Below are positions 1-8,596 of a stretch of 64,000 bases of DNA, piece after piece. Source of the DNA: Roseovarius carneus (GTDB lineage: Bacteria > Pseudomonadota > Alphaproteobacteria > Rhodobacterales > Rhodobacteraceae); the NCBI RefSeq assembly GCF_020141465.1, contig NZ_JAHSPD010000001.1:2586374-2650373 (forward strand), in the 5' to 3' direction. Under the pieces are notes generated by a model. It ran no database searches. It was given only the letters and a program-made list of their open reading frames with translations, and had not been told where the DNA came from. Numbering within the stretch: position 1 is the stretch's first letter; each line of letters begins with the position of its first letter. The translations under genes and the position numbers were made by a program.

Positions 1-195
1 CTGGTCACCCAGACCCAGATGCCGATGAGCCAGATCGCGCTGGCCTCCGGCTTTGCCAGTCAGGTGCATTTCAGCCGCGCCTATCGCGCGCGGTTTGGGA
101 TGCCGCCCCGGCGCGACCGGGTTGAGGGGCGCGTCCCGTTTGAGTTTCGCGCATGGCCCATGCACCGCGCAGCCCTCGCGCGAGATGGCGGGTAA
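1..195 (+). CDS. AraC-family transcriptional regulator, C-terminal fragment
   Basis: The window opens inside a reading frame that runs from base 1 to a TAA stop and encodes the last 64 residues of a protein. The segment contains the second helix-turn-helix of an AraC/XylS DNA-binding domain: the stretch SQIALASGFASQVHFSRAY followed by a RARFG-MPPRR-like end is the classic AraC signature. The N-terminal sensing domain is outside the window. Its position just upstream of, and in the same direction as, the Rieske oxygenase operon suggests it controls that operon, as GbdR/CdhR-type regulators do for betaine and carnitine genes. That role is inference. Confidence 0.85.
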   Translation: MVTQTQMPMSQIALASGFASQVHFSRAYRARFGMPPRRDRVEGRVPFEFRAWPMHRAALARDGG

Positions 196-279
196 TGTAT
201 AATTGACGGCGATCTGCGCATAATTGGGGCGCACACCCTGCGGCAAAATCCAAGCAGACCCCTTCACGCGAGAGACGCC

Positions 280-1428
280 ATGACCCAGCCAGCCCTCCCA
301 AATGACTTTGATACGATCCGCACCGGATATGATGAAAACGCCTCGCGGAGCCTCTCGCTGCGGGCCGATGCCTATACCCAAGACAAATGGTGGGACGCCG
401 ATCTGCGCGCGGTTTTGGCGCGCACGTGGCAATGGGTGTGCCATGTGGAAAAACTGCGCGCGCCGGGCAGTTATGTGGCGCTCCAAGTGGCGGGGCAGCC
501 CATCGCCGTGGTGCGCGACCGCGAGGGTGTGCTGCGCGCCTTCTATAACGTGTGCAAGCACCGCGCCCATGAGCTTCTGAGCGGCGAGGGTGTGACGAGC
601 CGGATTATGTGCCCCTATCACGCATGGGTCTACAAACTCGACGGGCAGCTTGTCCGCGCGCCCGAGACGGACCATCTGGAGGATTTCACCCCCTCTGATA
701 TCTGCCTCGACGCCGTGCAGGTCGAAGAGTTCTGCGGCTTTATCTACGTGAATCTCGATCCAGAAGCCTCTGGCCTTGCTGCACAATCCGGCGATCTGGA
801 AACCGAGATCCGCCACTGGGCGCCCGATATTGACAGCCTGACTTTCGGGCGTCGGCTGAGCTATGATATCAAGTCCAACTGGAAAAACGTCATCGATAAC
901 TTTCTGGAATGCTACCACTGCCCCACTGCACATAAGGATTTCTGCGATCTGGTGGATATGGACACCTACAAGGTGACCACGCATGGCATTTATTCATCGC
1001 ATATGGCCGAGGCGGGCAACGGCACCAACAGCGCCTATGATGTGTCGAACGCCACGGTGCGCACCCATGCGGTTTGGTGGCTTTGGCCCACGACCTGCAT
1101 CATGCGCTATCCGGGCCGGTCGTCCATCATCATCCTCAACGTGATCCCAATGGGGCCGGACCGGACGTTGGAGACCTATGATTTCTTCCTTGAAACGCCC
1201 GAACCCGATGCGATGGAAATAGACGCGATGCGATATCTCGATGAGGTGCTTCAGGTCGAAGATATCGGCCTTGTGGAATCGGTGCAGCGCGGGATGAGCA
1301 CGCCCGCCTTCACCCAAGGCCGCATCGTCAGCGATCCGGGCGGGTCGGGCAAATCCGAGCACGCGGTGCATCATTTTCATGGTCTGGTTCTGGATGCCTA
1401 TGCCGCAATTGCGGAGCAGACCGCATGA
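280..1428 (+). CDS. Rieske [2Fe-2S] ring-hydroxylating-type oxygenase alpha subunit (quaternary-amine demethylase-like)
   Basis: This 382-residue protein has the two signatures of a Rieske non-heme iron oxygenase large subunit. The Rieske cluster site is C92-x-H94 ... C111-x2-H114 (CKH and CPYH). The mononuclear iron site lies at about 207-218 (DNFLECYHCPTAH, with H213 and H218, and D207/E210 as bridging-acid candidates). Length and the ECYHC motif fit the CntA/GbcA/stachydrine-demethylase branch, which oxidatively removes methyl or trimethylamine groups from betaines. No ferredoxin reductase partner is seen nearby. It is the first gene of a packed operon, and the next start overlaps its stop by four bases. 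The substrate cannot be named from sequence. Confidence 0.88.
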   Translation: MTQPALPNDFDTIRTGYDENASRSLSLRADAYTQDKWWDADLRAVLARTWQWVCHVEKLRAPGSYVALQVAGQPIAVVRDREGVLRAFYNVCKHRAHELLSGEGVTSRIMCPYHAWVYKLDGQLVRAPETDHLEDFTPSDICLDAVQVEEFCGFIYVNLDPEASGLAAQSGDLETEIRHWAPDIDSLTFGRRLSYDIKSNWKNVIDNFLECYHCPTAHKDFCDLVDMDTYKVTTHGIYSSHMAEAGNGTNSAYDVSNATVRTHAVWWLWPTTCIMRYPGRSSIIILNVIPMGPDRTLETYDFFLETPEPDAMEIDAMRYLDEVLQVEDIGLVESVQRGMSTPAFTQGRIVSDPGGSGKSEHAVHHFHGLVLDAYAAIAEQTA

Positions 1429-2216
1429 GATTAGCAGGCAAGACCGCCCTGATCACCGGGGCGCGCGGCGGGATTGGCCGCGCCATCGTTGCGCGGTTTT
1501 TGCGCGAAGGTGCCGATGTTTATGCCGCCGATCTGAGCGAGGGCGGCTCGCTACCCAGCCACGAGGCCGAAGGGCATTTCGTGCGCCTTGATGTGAGCTG
1601 CGAGACCGATGCGATCGCCGCGATGGAGCGTGTGGGCCGCGAGGCAGGCAAGCTTGATATCCTCGTCAACGCCGCCGGGATCGAGATCGAGAAGACCATC
1701 GAGCACACCACCCTTGAGGAATGGAACCGCAGCTTTGCGGTCAACGTCACCGGCACGTTCCTGACCAGCAAATACGCCCTGCCCTTGCTGCGGGCCGCCG
1801 CCAAAGAGGGGACCACCTCCAGCGTGATCAATTTCGGCTCCTATGACGGGTTCATAGCCGATCCCGGCCTTGCGGCCTATTGCGCGACCAAGGGTGCGGT
1901 CCACGCGCTCACCCGCGCCATGGCCTGCGATCATGGGCCCGAAGGCATCCGCGTGAACGCGATCTGCCCCGGCTATATCGACACGCCGATGCTGCAAAGC
2001 TTCTTTGAGGGCGATGGTTCGGGCGGCGCGGGGCAAACGATTGACCAGTTGCAACAGGCCGTGCGCGACGTGCACCCCATGCGCAATTACGGCACGCCCG
2101 ACGATATCGCCAACCTCGTCACGTGGCTGGCCTCGGATGAGGCACGCTATGCCGCAGGCCAGCTTTGGGTGCTCGACGGGGGCCTCAGCGCGCAAGTGCA
2201 GCAGATGAAGTTGTGA
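1425..2216 (+). CDS. SDR-family NAD(P)-dependent oxidoreductase
   Basis: A 263-residue classical short-chain dehydrogenase. Visible features are the N-terminal nucleotide-binding TGARGGIGRAI (about residues 11-21), the NAAG structural motif, a catalytic Ser region (INFGSYDG), the active-site YCATKGAVHALTRAMA (Y-x3-K) and the NAICPGYIDTPM segment after it. The C-terminus ends in a typical LDGGLS turn. It starts at an ATG that overlaps the stop of the Rieske gene (ATGA), implying translational coupling. It probably oxidises a hydroxy or aldehyde intermediate of the same pathway; the substrate is unknown. Confidence 0.88.
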   Translation: MRLAGKTALITGARGGIGRAIVARFLREGADVYAADLSEGGSLPSHEAEGHFVRLDVSCETDAIAAMERVGREAGKLDILVNAAGIEIEKTIEHTTLEEWNRSFAVNVTGTFLTSKYALPLLRAAAKEGTTSSVINFGSYDGFIADPGLAAYCATKGAVHALTRAMACDHGPEGIRVNAICPGYIDTPMLQSFFEGDGSGGAGQTIDQLQQAVRDVHPMRNYGTPDDIANLVTWLASDEARYAAGQLWVLDGGLSAQVQQMKL

Positions 2217-2226
2217 GGGTATAGAA

Positions 2227-2964
2227 ATGATATTGCAGGGAAAAACTGCGTTGATTACAGGGGGCCGCCAAGGCATCGGGCGCGGCATCGTCGAGGCATT
2301 TCTGGCCGAAGGCGCAGACGTCACGACATGTGGGCGCGGCGCACGGCCCGAGGGGCTGCCGGAGGCGGTGACATGGCACAGCGTCGATGTGGCCGATCCC
2401 GGCGATGTGGCGGAATTGGCCGACGCGGTGGGCTGGCTCGACATCCTCGTGAACAATGCGGGCGTGCAGGTGGAAAAGACGGTGATGGACAGCACCGATG
2501 CCGATTGGGACCTTGTGATGGGTGTCAATGCGCGGGGCGTGTTCAACTGTTGCCGGGCGTTTATTCCTTTCATGCCTTCAGGCGTCATACTCAACATCGG
2601 GTCCATTTCCGCACAGCATGCCGACCCGGCCATGGCGCTTTACAATGCGTCCAAGGCCTTTGTGCATGGGCTGACGCGCTCCATCGCCGTTGATCACGGA
2701 CCGGGCCTACGGTGCAACGCGATCTGCCCCGGCTGGATCAATACGGGGATGTTGGAGGCGGGGTTTGATCTGGCGCGCAATCCGGGGGCCGCCCGCGCCG
2801 ATGCGCTCGCCCGCCACCCCGCGCGCCGGTTCGGCGACCCTCGGGACGTGGCCGCAATGGCGGTCTGGCTGGCCTCCGATGCCGCCGGATTTGCCACGGG
2901 GCAGATGTTCACCGTCGATGGCGGCATGACGGCCGCCTCACCGATCAATCCGGGGCTGTTCTGA
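2227..2964 (+). CDS. SDR-family NAD(P)-dependent oxidoreductase (second copy)
   Basis: A 245-residue short-chain dehydrogenase, ten bases downstream of the previous SDR and clearly paralogous in layout. It has TGGRQGIGRGIVEAF near residue 11, NNAGVQVEKT, a Ser region (NIGSISAQ), YNASKAFVHGLTRS (Y-x3-K) and NAICPGWINTGM. A purine-rich GAGGG lies before the ATG. Two different SDRs side by side suggest two successive oxidation steps or two stereoisomers. Its stop overlaps the next start by one base, so it belongs to the same transcript. Confidence 0.88.
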   Translation: MILQGKTALITGGRQGIGRGIVEAFLAEGADVTTCGRGARPEGLPEAVTWHSVDVADPGDVAELADAVGWLDILVNNAGVQVEKTVMDSTDADWDLVMGVNARGVFNCCRAFIPFMPSGVILNIGSISAQHADPAMALYNASKAFVHGLTRSIAVDHGPGLRCNAICPGWINTGMLEAGFDLARNPGAARADALARHPARRFGDPRDVAAMAVWLASDAAGFATGQMFTVDGGMTAASPINPGLF

Positions 2965-3902
2965 TGGAGGTCACCCATACAGCGATCCTTGGCGCGGGCG
3001 TGATCGGCGCAAGCTGGGCTGCGCTCTTTCTCGCCTCGGGGCGCAGCGTGTCCGTCTACGACCCATCACCGGGGGCCGAGGCGGCGGCACGGGCCTATAT
3101 CGAGCTCGCATGGCCCACGCTCACGCAGCTTGGCCTGACCACGCGCGGTGATCCGGGGCGGATCACATTCCACGACAACGCGAAGATTGCTATGGAAAGC
3201 GCTGATTTTGTACAAGAAAACGTGCCTGAGTGGCTACCTGTAAAACATGCACTCTTTGCCGAGATTTCTCCCGCGCTCAGCCCGCATGCGATTGTCGCAA
3301 GCTCCGCCTCCGGCCTCACGCTGAGCCAGATGCAGGCGGGCTGCCCTGATCCCGCGCGCCTTATCCTTGGCCATCCATTCAACCCGCCGCATCTCATCCC
3401 GCTGGTTGAGGTGATGGGCAACGACCGCACCGCGCCGGGCGTGATCGAGACCGCCGAAGCCTTCTACACAGATATTGGCAAGACCACGATCCGCGTGCAG
3501 CGCGAGGTTCCGGGTCATGTGGCCAACCGCCTTCAGGCCGCCGTGTGGCGCGAGGCGATCCATCTGGTGCAAACGGGTGTGGCCACGGTCGCGGATGTGG
3601 ACCGCGCGATGAGCGCGGGGCCCGGCCTGAGGTGGGCGGCGATGGGGCCGACAACCTTGTTTTCCTTGGGCGCAGGGCCCGGCGGGATGCAGGCATTTTG
3701 CGATCATTTCCGGGACACGTTCAACGGATGGTGGGACGATCTGGGCCAGCCCTATCTCGATGACGCCACGATCAAGATGATCGTGGAGGGGGCTGCCGAG
3801 GCCGCAGAGGGCGAGGATCATGCCGCTTTATGCGCCCGGCGCGATGCGATGATCGCGGCGATGCAGGGCGCTTTGAGGGACTTGCGCGCGGCGAAACCGT
3901 AG
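2964..3902 (+). CDS. 3-hydroxyacyl-CoA dehydrogenase family protein (L-carnitine dehydrogenase/lambda-crystallin-like)
   Basis: This 312-residue protein has an N-terminal Rossmann motif ILGAGVIGASWAALF (G10, G12, G15) and the family block GHPFNPPHLIPLVEV with the catalytic His. Its C-terminal helical domain includes GPGLRWAAMGPTTLFSLG. These features fit the 3HCDH family branch that contains carnitine 3-dehydrogenase and L-gulonate dehydrogenase; it is single-domain and lacks a fused thioesterase. The operon context with a Rieske oxygenase favours a carnitine-like or hydroxy-betaine substrate, which is inference. It is the last gene of the first operon block before a gap of about 150 bases. 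Confidence 0.82.
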   Translation: MEVTHTAILGAGVIGASWAALFLASGRSVSVYDPSPGAEAAARAYIELAWPTLTQLGLTTRGDPGRITFHDNAKIAMESADFVQENVPEWLPVKHALFAEISPALSPHAIVASSASGLTLSQMQAGCPDPARLILGHPFNPPHLIPLVEVMGNDRTAPGVIETAEAFYTDIGKTTIRVQREVPGHVANRLQAAVWREAIHLVQTGVATVADVDRAMSAGPGLRWAAMGPTTLFSLGAGPGGMQAFCDHFRDTFNGWWDDLGQPYLDDATIKMIVEGAAEAAEGEDHAALCARRDAMIAAMQGALRDLRAAKP

Positions 3903-4055
3903 CTTTTGCGCCCAAATGCGGCGCATGGCACCGCCGCAGCCGGAAACATGATCAAATTATGACCTATGCCCGTTTACAGTGGCGAAAAACCCGGTAGGTT
4001 ACGCTATATAAAAAAGACAATTCGAGCCAGGGAAACCTGCAAGGGAGAACCAGCG

Positions 4056-4928
4056 ATGCAATATATGAAACCGCAAACCGCCGCCGAGGCGGCGACGCTT
4101 CTGGCCCAAAATGCTGGAGCGGCCCGCGTTTTGGCCGGGGGGACAGACCTGCTGGTACAAATGAAATCGGGCATGATCGAGCCGCAGATGATCGTCGATA
4201 TCAAGCATATGGCCGAGGTGCGCGAGATCGCCGAGGAAGATGGCGGGCTGCGCATCGGCGCGGGCGTCTCTGGTCAGCAACTGGGCGAACACGCAGGCGC
4301 TGTTGCCATGTGGCCCGGCGTTGTGGAGGCCGTTGAGCTTATCGGCTCCACCCAAGTGCAGGGACGCTGCACCATGGTCGGCAATATGTGCAACGGCTCC
4401 CCCGCCGCTGATAGCGTGCCCGCGATGATGGCCGCGGGTGCTGTGGCCCGGATCGCGGGGCCAAATGGCGTACGCGACTTGGCCGTGGAAGAGTTTCCCC
4501 TTGGCCCCGGCAAGATCGCACTGGAGGTGGGTGAGTTTGTCACCTCCGTGTTCCTGCCTGCGCGTCCCAAAGGCGCGTCGGACGCGTATCTGCGTTTCAT
4601 TCCGCGCACCGAAATGGACATCGCCGTGGCCAATGCCGGGGTGAATATCGCGTTGGCCGCAGATGGCACCATCAAGGCCGCGCGCATAGCCATCGGCGCG
4701 GTTGGCCCCAAGGTGCGGCTGGTGGAAGAGGCCGCAGCGGCCATCATCGGCACCAAGCTTGAGCCGGAGGCAGAGGCCGCCATGGTCGCCGCCGCCCGCG
4801 CGGCGGCAAGCCCGATCAGCGACAAACGCGGCACGGTCGAGTTCCGCATTCAGGTGGTTGGGGTTCTCGTCAGACGCGCGGCGCATATCGCCATGGCACG
4901 TGCCAAAAAAGCCGGAGAAAACACATGA
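4056..4928 (+). CDS. Molybdenum hydroxylase FAD-binding medium subunit (CoxM/XdhB-like)
   Basis: A 290-residue FAD-binding subunit of the xanthine dehydrogenase/CO dehydrogenase family. It shows the FAD-contact motifs AGGTDLLVQMKSG (around residue 30) and the glycine-rich TMVGNMCNGSPAADS (around 110), and a CO_deh_flav_C-like C-terminal half. An open frame extends further upstream, but this ATG follows a GGGAG ribosome site and begins at the usual family start MQYMKPQTAAEA. It transfers electrons from the iron-sulfur subunit to its acceptor. Its stop overlaps the start of the small subunit gene. Confidence 0.9.
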   Translation: MQYMKPQTAAEAATLLAQNAGAARVLAGGTDLLVQMKSGMIEPQMIVDIKHMAEVREIAEEDGGLRIGAGVSGQQLGEHAGAVAMWPGVVEAVELIGSTQVQGRCTMVGNMCNGSPAADSVPAMMAAGAVARIAGPNGVRDLAVEEFPLGPGKIALEVGEFVTSVFLPARPKGASDAYLRFIPRTEMDIAVANAGVNIALAADGTIKAARIAIGAVGPKVRLVEEAAAAIIGTKLEPEAEAAMVAAARAAASPISDKRGTVEFRIQVVGVLVRRAAHIAMARAKKAGENT

Positions 4929-5401
4929 AAAACATACATGTATCGACCAAAGTGAATGGCGATGAGATGGAATTCATCTGCCCGCCCGACGAGACGCTGC
5001 TGGACGCGCTGCGCGGCCGGATGGGCCTGAGCGGCGCCAAGGAAGGCTGCGGCACCGGCGATTGCGGGGCGTGCACCGTTGTGATGGACGGGCGCGTCGT
5101 CGCCTCCTGCCTCGTGCTGGGGGCCGAGGCTGACGGGGCCGAGATCACCACAGTCGAGGGCATGAGCACCGGCGACACGCTGCATCCGCTGCAACAAAGC
5201 TTCATCGACAATGCCGCCCTGCAATGCGGCATTTGCACCCCCGGTATCCTCGTGGCGGCGCAGAACCTTCTGGAGCGCAACCCCGACCCGAGCGAGACCG
5301 AGATCCGCTATTGGCTCGCGGGTAATCTGTGCCGCTGCACGGGCTATGACAAAATCATCAAGGCTGTGCAGATCGCAGCCGCAGAAATGAGAGGGGCATG
5401 A
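4925..5401 (+). CDS. Molybdenum hydroxylase [2Fe-2S] small subunit (CoxS/XdhA-like)
   Basis: A 158-residue two-cluster iron-sulfur protein. The plant-ferredoxin-like N-terminal site is visible as GCGTGDCGACTVV plus a later Cys. The helical C-terminal site is CGICTPG followed by CRCTGYDKI. Length and order match CoxS, XdhA-N and related subunits, which carry electrons from the Mo centre to FAD. It lies between the medium and large subunit genes with a four-base overlap upstream and one base of spacing downstream, so the M-S-L order is that of CO dehydrogenase-type operons. Confidence 0.93.
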   Translation: MKNIHVSTKVNGDEMEFICPPDETLLDALRGRMGLSGAKEGCGTGDCGACTVVMDGRVVASCLVLGAEADGAEITTVEGMSTGDTLHPLQQSFIDNAALQCGICTPGILVAAQNLLERNPDPSETEIRYWLAGNLCRCTGYDKIIKAVQIAAAEMRGA

Positions 5402-5402
5402 C

Positions 5403-7646
5403 ATGAACTTCATCTCCAAGACAAAGGCCGATTTCAAAGTTGTCGGCACACGTGTCCCCCGCCCTGACGGCGTGGACAAGGTTACGGGCCGCGCGATGTA
5501 TGGCGCCGATATCACCGTGCCCGGCATGTTGACCGGGCTTGTCCTGCGCAGCCCGCATGCCCACGCGACCATCGACAAGATCGACGCATCCAAAGCGCTT
5601 GCCCTTCCGGGTGTGAAAGCGGTCGTGACCTGCGATGATCTGGGTGTGCCCGAGGATGCATCTCTGCGCGATGTGCAGGATAACTGCCTTGCGCGCGGCA
5701 AGGTGCTCTATCACGGCCACGCGGTCGCGGGCATTGCCGCCATCGACATGGCGACGGCCAAAAAGGCGCTCAAGCTGATCGAGGTGAGCTACACGCCCCT
5801 GCCCCACGTCACGGATGTGGATGCGGCGATGGCCGACGGCGCGCCGGTGGTGCAGGAGGGCCGCGCGGATGAAAGCGTGCCCGCAGGCAGCCATCCCAAC
5901 GTCACCACGATGCAGGAATTTGGCCATGGCGATCTCGACGCAGGCTTTGCCAAGGCCGACAAAATCATCAGCCGTAGTTTCAAGACCGCCGCCACCCATC
6001 AGGGCTATATCGAGCCGCATGCCTGCCTTGCCTCGGTCGGCACGGATGGTAAGGCGGACCTGTGGTGCTGCACCCAAGGTCAGTATTTTGTGCGCGAACT
6101 CTGTGCCGGGATAATGGGCATGGCCACAAGCCAGCTGCGCGTCACGGCCTCGGAAATCGGCGGTGGGTTTGGCGGTAAAACCACCGTATTCATCGAGCCT
6201 GTTGCGCTGGCGCTGAGCCGCAAGACAGGCCGCCCGGTGAAGATCGTGATGACCCGCGAGGATGTATTCCGCGCCACGGGGCCGACCTGTTCGTCCTCCA
6301 TCGACGTGAAAATCGGCATGACAAATGAGGGCCGGATCACCGCCGCCGATGCGCAATTGCGCTATCAGGGCGGCGCGTTTCCATGCGAGACGGTCAGCAT
6401 GGGCGCACAATCGGCCTTTGCCGCCTATGATCTGGACGCGGTGCGCACCCAAGGCTGGAACGTACTGACCAACCGCCCCAAGGAGGCCGCCTACCGCGCG
6501 CCCGGAGCGCCAATGGCGATTTTCGCCGTCGAGAGCGTGGTCGATGAGCTTTGCCAAGAGCTGGGTCTTGATCCGCTGAAAACCCGGCTGCTGAATGCCG
6601 CCGATGCGGGCACCAAGAGTTCTTATGGCCCCACGTTTGACCAGATCGGCCTCAAGGCAACGCTTCAGGCCGCGCTGGAGCATGACCATTACCGCGCGCC
6701 TCTGGGCGAGAACCAAGGGCGCGGCATCAGCTGCGGCTTCTGGTTCAACTTTGGCGGCAACACATGCGTGTCGCTGAACCTCAACTTCGACGGCACTGTG
6801 GGCATCACCGAGGGCAATCCCGATATCGGCGGTTCGCGCGCGGCGATCTCCATGATGGCCGCCGAAGAGCTTGGCATCCCTTACGAGAAGGTCCGCACCA
6901 TCGTGGCCGATACCAACAGCCTCGGCCATAATGACGTGACCGATGGCTCGCGCGTTACTTTTGCCGTGGGTCTGGCCACCATTGAAGCCGCGCGGGCCGC
7001 GATCCGCGTGATGTGCGAACGCGCGGCGAAAGTCTGGGGGATCGACCCCGATGCCGTGGTCTGGGAGGATGGCTGTGCCAAACCCTCCGGCCCCAACGCG
7101 GGCGCGTTTGATCCGATGAGCATTGAAGAAATTGCCGCAAGTGCTTCGGATACGGGCGGGCCAATTGCGGGTCACTATGAGGTCAACGCCGAGGGCGCGG
7201 GTGTCAGCTTTGGCGTGCATATCGCCGATCTGGAGGTGGACCCGGAGACGGGCCACACCCAAGTGCTGCGCTACACCGTGTTCCAGGATGCGGGTAAGGC
7301 CGTGCACCCCGATTATGTCGAAGGACAGATGCAGGGCGGCGCGGTGCAGGGCATCGGCTGGGCGCTCAACGAAGAGTATATCTATGGCGAGGATGGCCGT
7401 CTGGAGAATGCGGGTTTCCTTGATTACCGGGTCCCCGTGGCATCGGACCTGCCAAGCATTGACACAGTGATTTTGGAGATCCCCAATCCCGGCCACCCCT
7501 ACGGCGTGCGCGGTGTTGGCGAGACGCCAATCGTGCCGCCGCTCGCGGCACTGGCCAATGCGGCCAGCCGCGCCATTGGGGCGCGGATGACCGAGCTGCC
7601 CATGTCGCCGCCCAAGCTGCTCGCCGCGATAATGGCCAAGGGCTGA
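5403..7646 (+). CDS. Molybdenum hydroxylase large subunit, molybdopterin-binding (CoxL/XdhC-like, not CO dehydrogenase)
   Basis: This 747-residue catalytic subunit has an aldehyde oxidase/xanthine dehydrogenase a/b hammerhead domain (about 20-130) and a Mo-pterin domain. Visible are GGGFGGKTTVFIEP, AYRAPGAPMAIFAVES and the C-terminal GVGETPIVPPLAALANA, where the Glu corresponds to the catalytic base. The active-site loop is AYRAPGAP, not AYRCSFR (form I CO dehydrogenase) or AYRGAGR (form II), so CO oxidation is unlikely. The enzyme probably hydroxylates a heterocycle or oxidises an aldehyde. The substrate is unknown, but the neighbouring amine-catabolism genes suggest a nitrogenous compound. 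Confidence 0.9.
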   Translation: MNFISKTKADFKVVGTRVPRPDGVDKVTGRAMYGADITVPGMLTGLVLRSPHAHATIDKIDASKALALPGVKAVVTCDDLGVPEDASLRDVQDNCLARGKVLYHGHAVAGIAAIDMATAKKALKLIEVSYTPLPHVTDVDAAMADGAPVVQEGRADESVPAGSHPNVTTMQEFGHGDLDAGFAKADKIISRSFKTAATHQGYIEPHACLASVGTDGKADLWCCTQGQYFVRELCAGIMGMATSQLRVTASEIGGGFGGKTTVFIEPVALALSRKTGRPVKIVMTREDVFRATGPTCSSSIDVKIGMTNEGRITAADAQLRYQGGAFPCETVSMGAQSAFAAYDLDAVRTQGWNVLTNRPKEAAYRAPGAPMAIFAVESVVDELCQELGLDPLKTRLLNAADAGTKSSYGPTFDQIGLKATLQAALEHDHYRAPLGENQGRGISCGFWFNFGGNTCVSLNLNFDGTVGITEGNPDIGGSRAAISMMAAEELGIPYEKVRTIVADTNSLGHNDVTDGSRVTFAVGLATIEAARAAIRVMCERAAKVWGIDPDAVVWEDGCAKPSGPNAGAFDPMSIEEIAASASDTGGPIAGHYEVNAEGAGVSFGVHIADLEVDPETGHTQVLRYTVFQDAGKAVHPDYVEGQMQGGAVQGIGWALNEEYIYGEDGRLENAGFLDYRVPVASDLPSIDTVILEIPNPGHPYGVRGVGETPIVPPLAALANAASRAIGARMTELPMSPPKLLAAIMAKG

Positions 7647-7658
7647 GAGGGCGCGGGC

Positions 7659-7904
7659 ATGGTGCAGGTCGTATTGACCGGCGCCATGCGCGCGCTTGCC
7701 GGCGGGGTTGAGACCGTCGAAATCGAGGCGAGCACCTTCAAGGAGGTGCTTGACGGCCTGCGCGCCGCCCACCCTGCCCTCGCCCCGGTGATCGACCGGG
7801 GCGTGTCTCTTGCAGTGGACGGGCTTGTCTATCGCAACTCTTGGTTCACGCCAGTGAAGCCCGACAGCGAGGTTGTCGTGATGCCCTATATGAAGGGTGG
7901 GTGA
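7659..7904 (+). CDS. MoaD/ThiS-like ubiquitin-fold sulfur carrier protein
   Basis: A small 81-residue protein starting 12 bases after the Mo-hydroxylase large subunit. It has the beta-grasp pattern of MoaD (VVLTGAMRAL, a TFKEVLDGL helix, VDGLVYR) and ends exactly in the diglycine (YMKGG) that is thiocarboxylated in MoaD and ThiS. MoaD provides sulfur for molybdopterin dithiolene. A dedicated copy in the operon of a molybdoenzyme may serve cofactor supply or sulfuration for that enzyme. Partner genes MoaE and MoeB/ThiF are not present here. The fold assignment is good, the specific role is inference. Confidence 0.75.
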   Translation: MVQVVLTGAMRALAGGVETVEIEASTFKEVLDGLRAAHPALAPVIDRGVSLAVDGLVYRNSWFTPVKPDSEVVVMPYMKGG

Positions 7905-8108
7905 TGCAGCTATGTCCCTATGTGCCTGAGATATGCGCTTTTGCACCCACACTTCGATCTTCTAAAGCGGGGCATGTAACCGACGTTCTTTAACGTGCAG
8001 CCAAGGTTCAGCTTTTACACAAACAGTGTGTTACTGAGTAGATTGAGCGCACTGCACGCGGCGTTTCACATTGAATACAAACGCATTTAACTTAAAGGAC
8101 ATTCAAGA

Positions 8109-8486
8109 ATGGCCAAACGCTTTATCATCGACGTTCCCGGCGTTCCAAGATCACCTTCGCCTATTTCCAATGCCGTTGTGGTCGGCGATACATGCCATAT
8201 CTCCGGGCAATTGGCGGTATATGACGATGGGTATCGTGCCGGGACGGCGCGGCAAGAGGCAGAGCGCGCCTTTGATCTAGTCTTTGCTATTGCAAAGGAA
8301 GCGGGCTTTGAGCGGACCGACATAGTTTATGTTGATTTGGCCTTTTCAGACCTGAACGAGCTTCCAGAGGTCAATGAGCTTTACGGCGAACTTTTCGATC
8401 CTCGGCCAGCCCGCACCATATACCAAGCCGCCAAACTGCCATTTGGAGCCAAGGTGAAAATTCAGGCGATCGCGATGCGAGGATGA
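8109..8486 (+). CDS. RidA/YjgF/UK114-family protein
   Basis: A 125-residue single-domain RidA-family protein. The C-terminal block PARTIYQAAKLPFGAKVKI keeps the Arg that in RidA binds the carboxylate of reactive enamine/imine intermediates, and the strand order matches the trimeric YjgF fold. RidA members hydrolyse 2-aminoacrylate-type imines; catabolic paralogues act on pathway intermediates. The AAAGGAC upstream and MAKRF start are clear. It follows the Mo-hydroxylase operon after a 200-base AT-richer gap that probably holds its own promoter, and it converges on the dimethylglycine dehydrogenase-like gene. Confidence 0.88.
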   Translation: MAKRFIIDVPGVPRSPSPISNAVVVGDTCHISGQLAVYDDGYRAGTARQEAERAFDLVFAIAKEAGFERTDIVYVDLAFSDLNELPEVNELYGELFDPRPARTIYQAAKLPFGAKVKIQAIAMRG

Positions 8487-8596
8487 ATCGTAAGAAAGCC
8501 CTTGTTGGGCGGTGATCATTCGGTGTCCAAGTCAGCTGCTACGCTTTGTGAGTTTTAGAAACAAAAACGCCCACTCCCCGAAGACGGGCTACACCC

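Noticed and set aside
4056..7646. Carbon monoxide dehydrogenase (coxMSL) annotation
   Set aside because: The large subunit lacks the CO dehydrogenase active-site motifs and no coxDEFG-type accessory genes are nearby.
5358..7952. 864-codon minus-strand open frame opposite the Mo-hydroxylase large subunit
   Set aside because: It mirrors the codon pattern of the real gene, is His/Arg/Gly-rich with no recognisable motif, and the plus-strand protein is clearly a Mo-hydroxylase.
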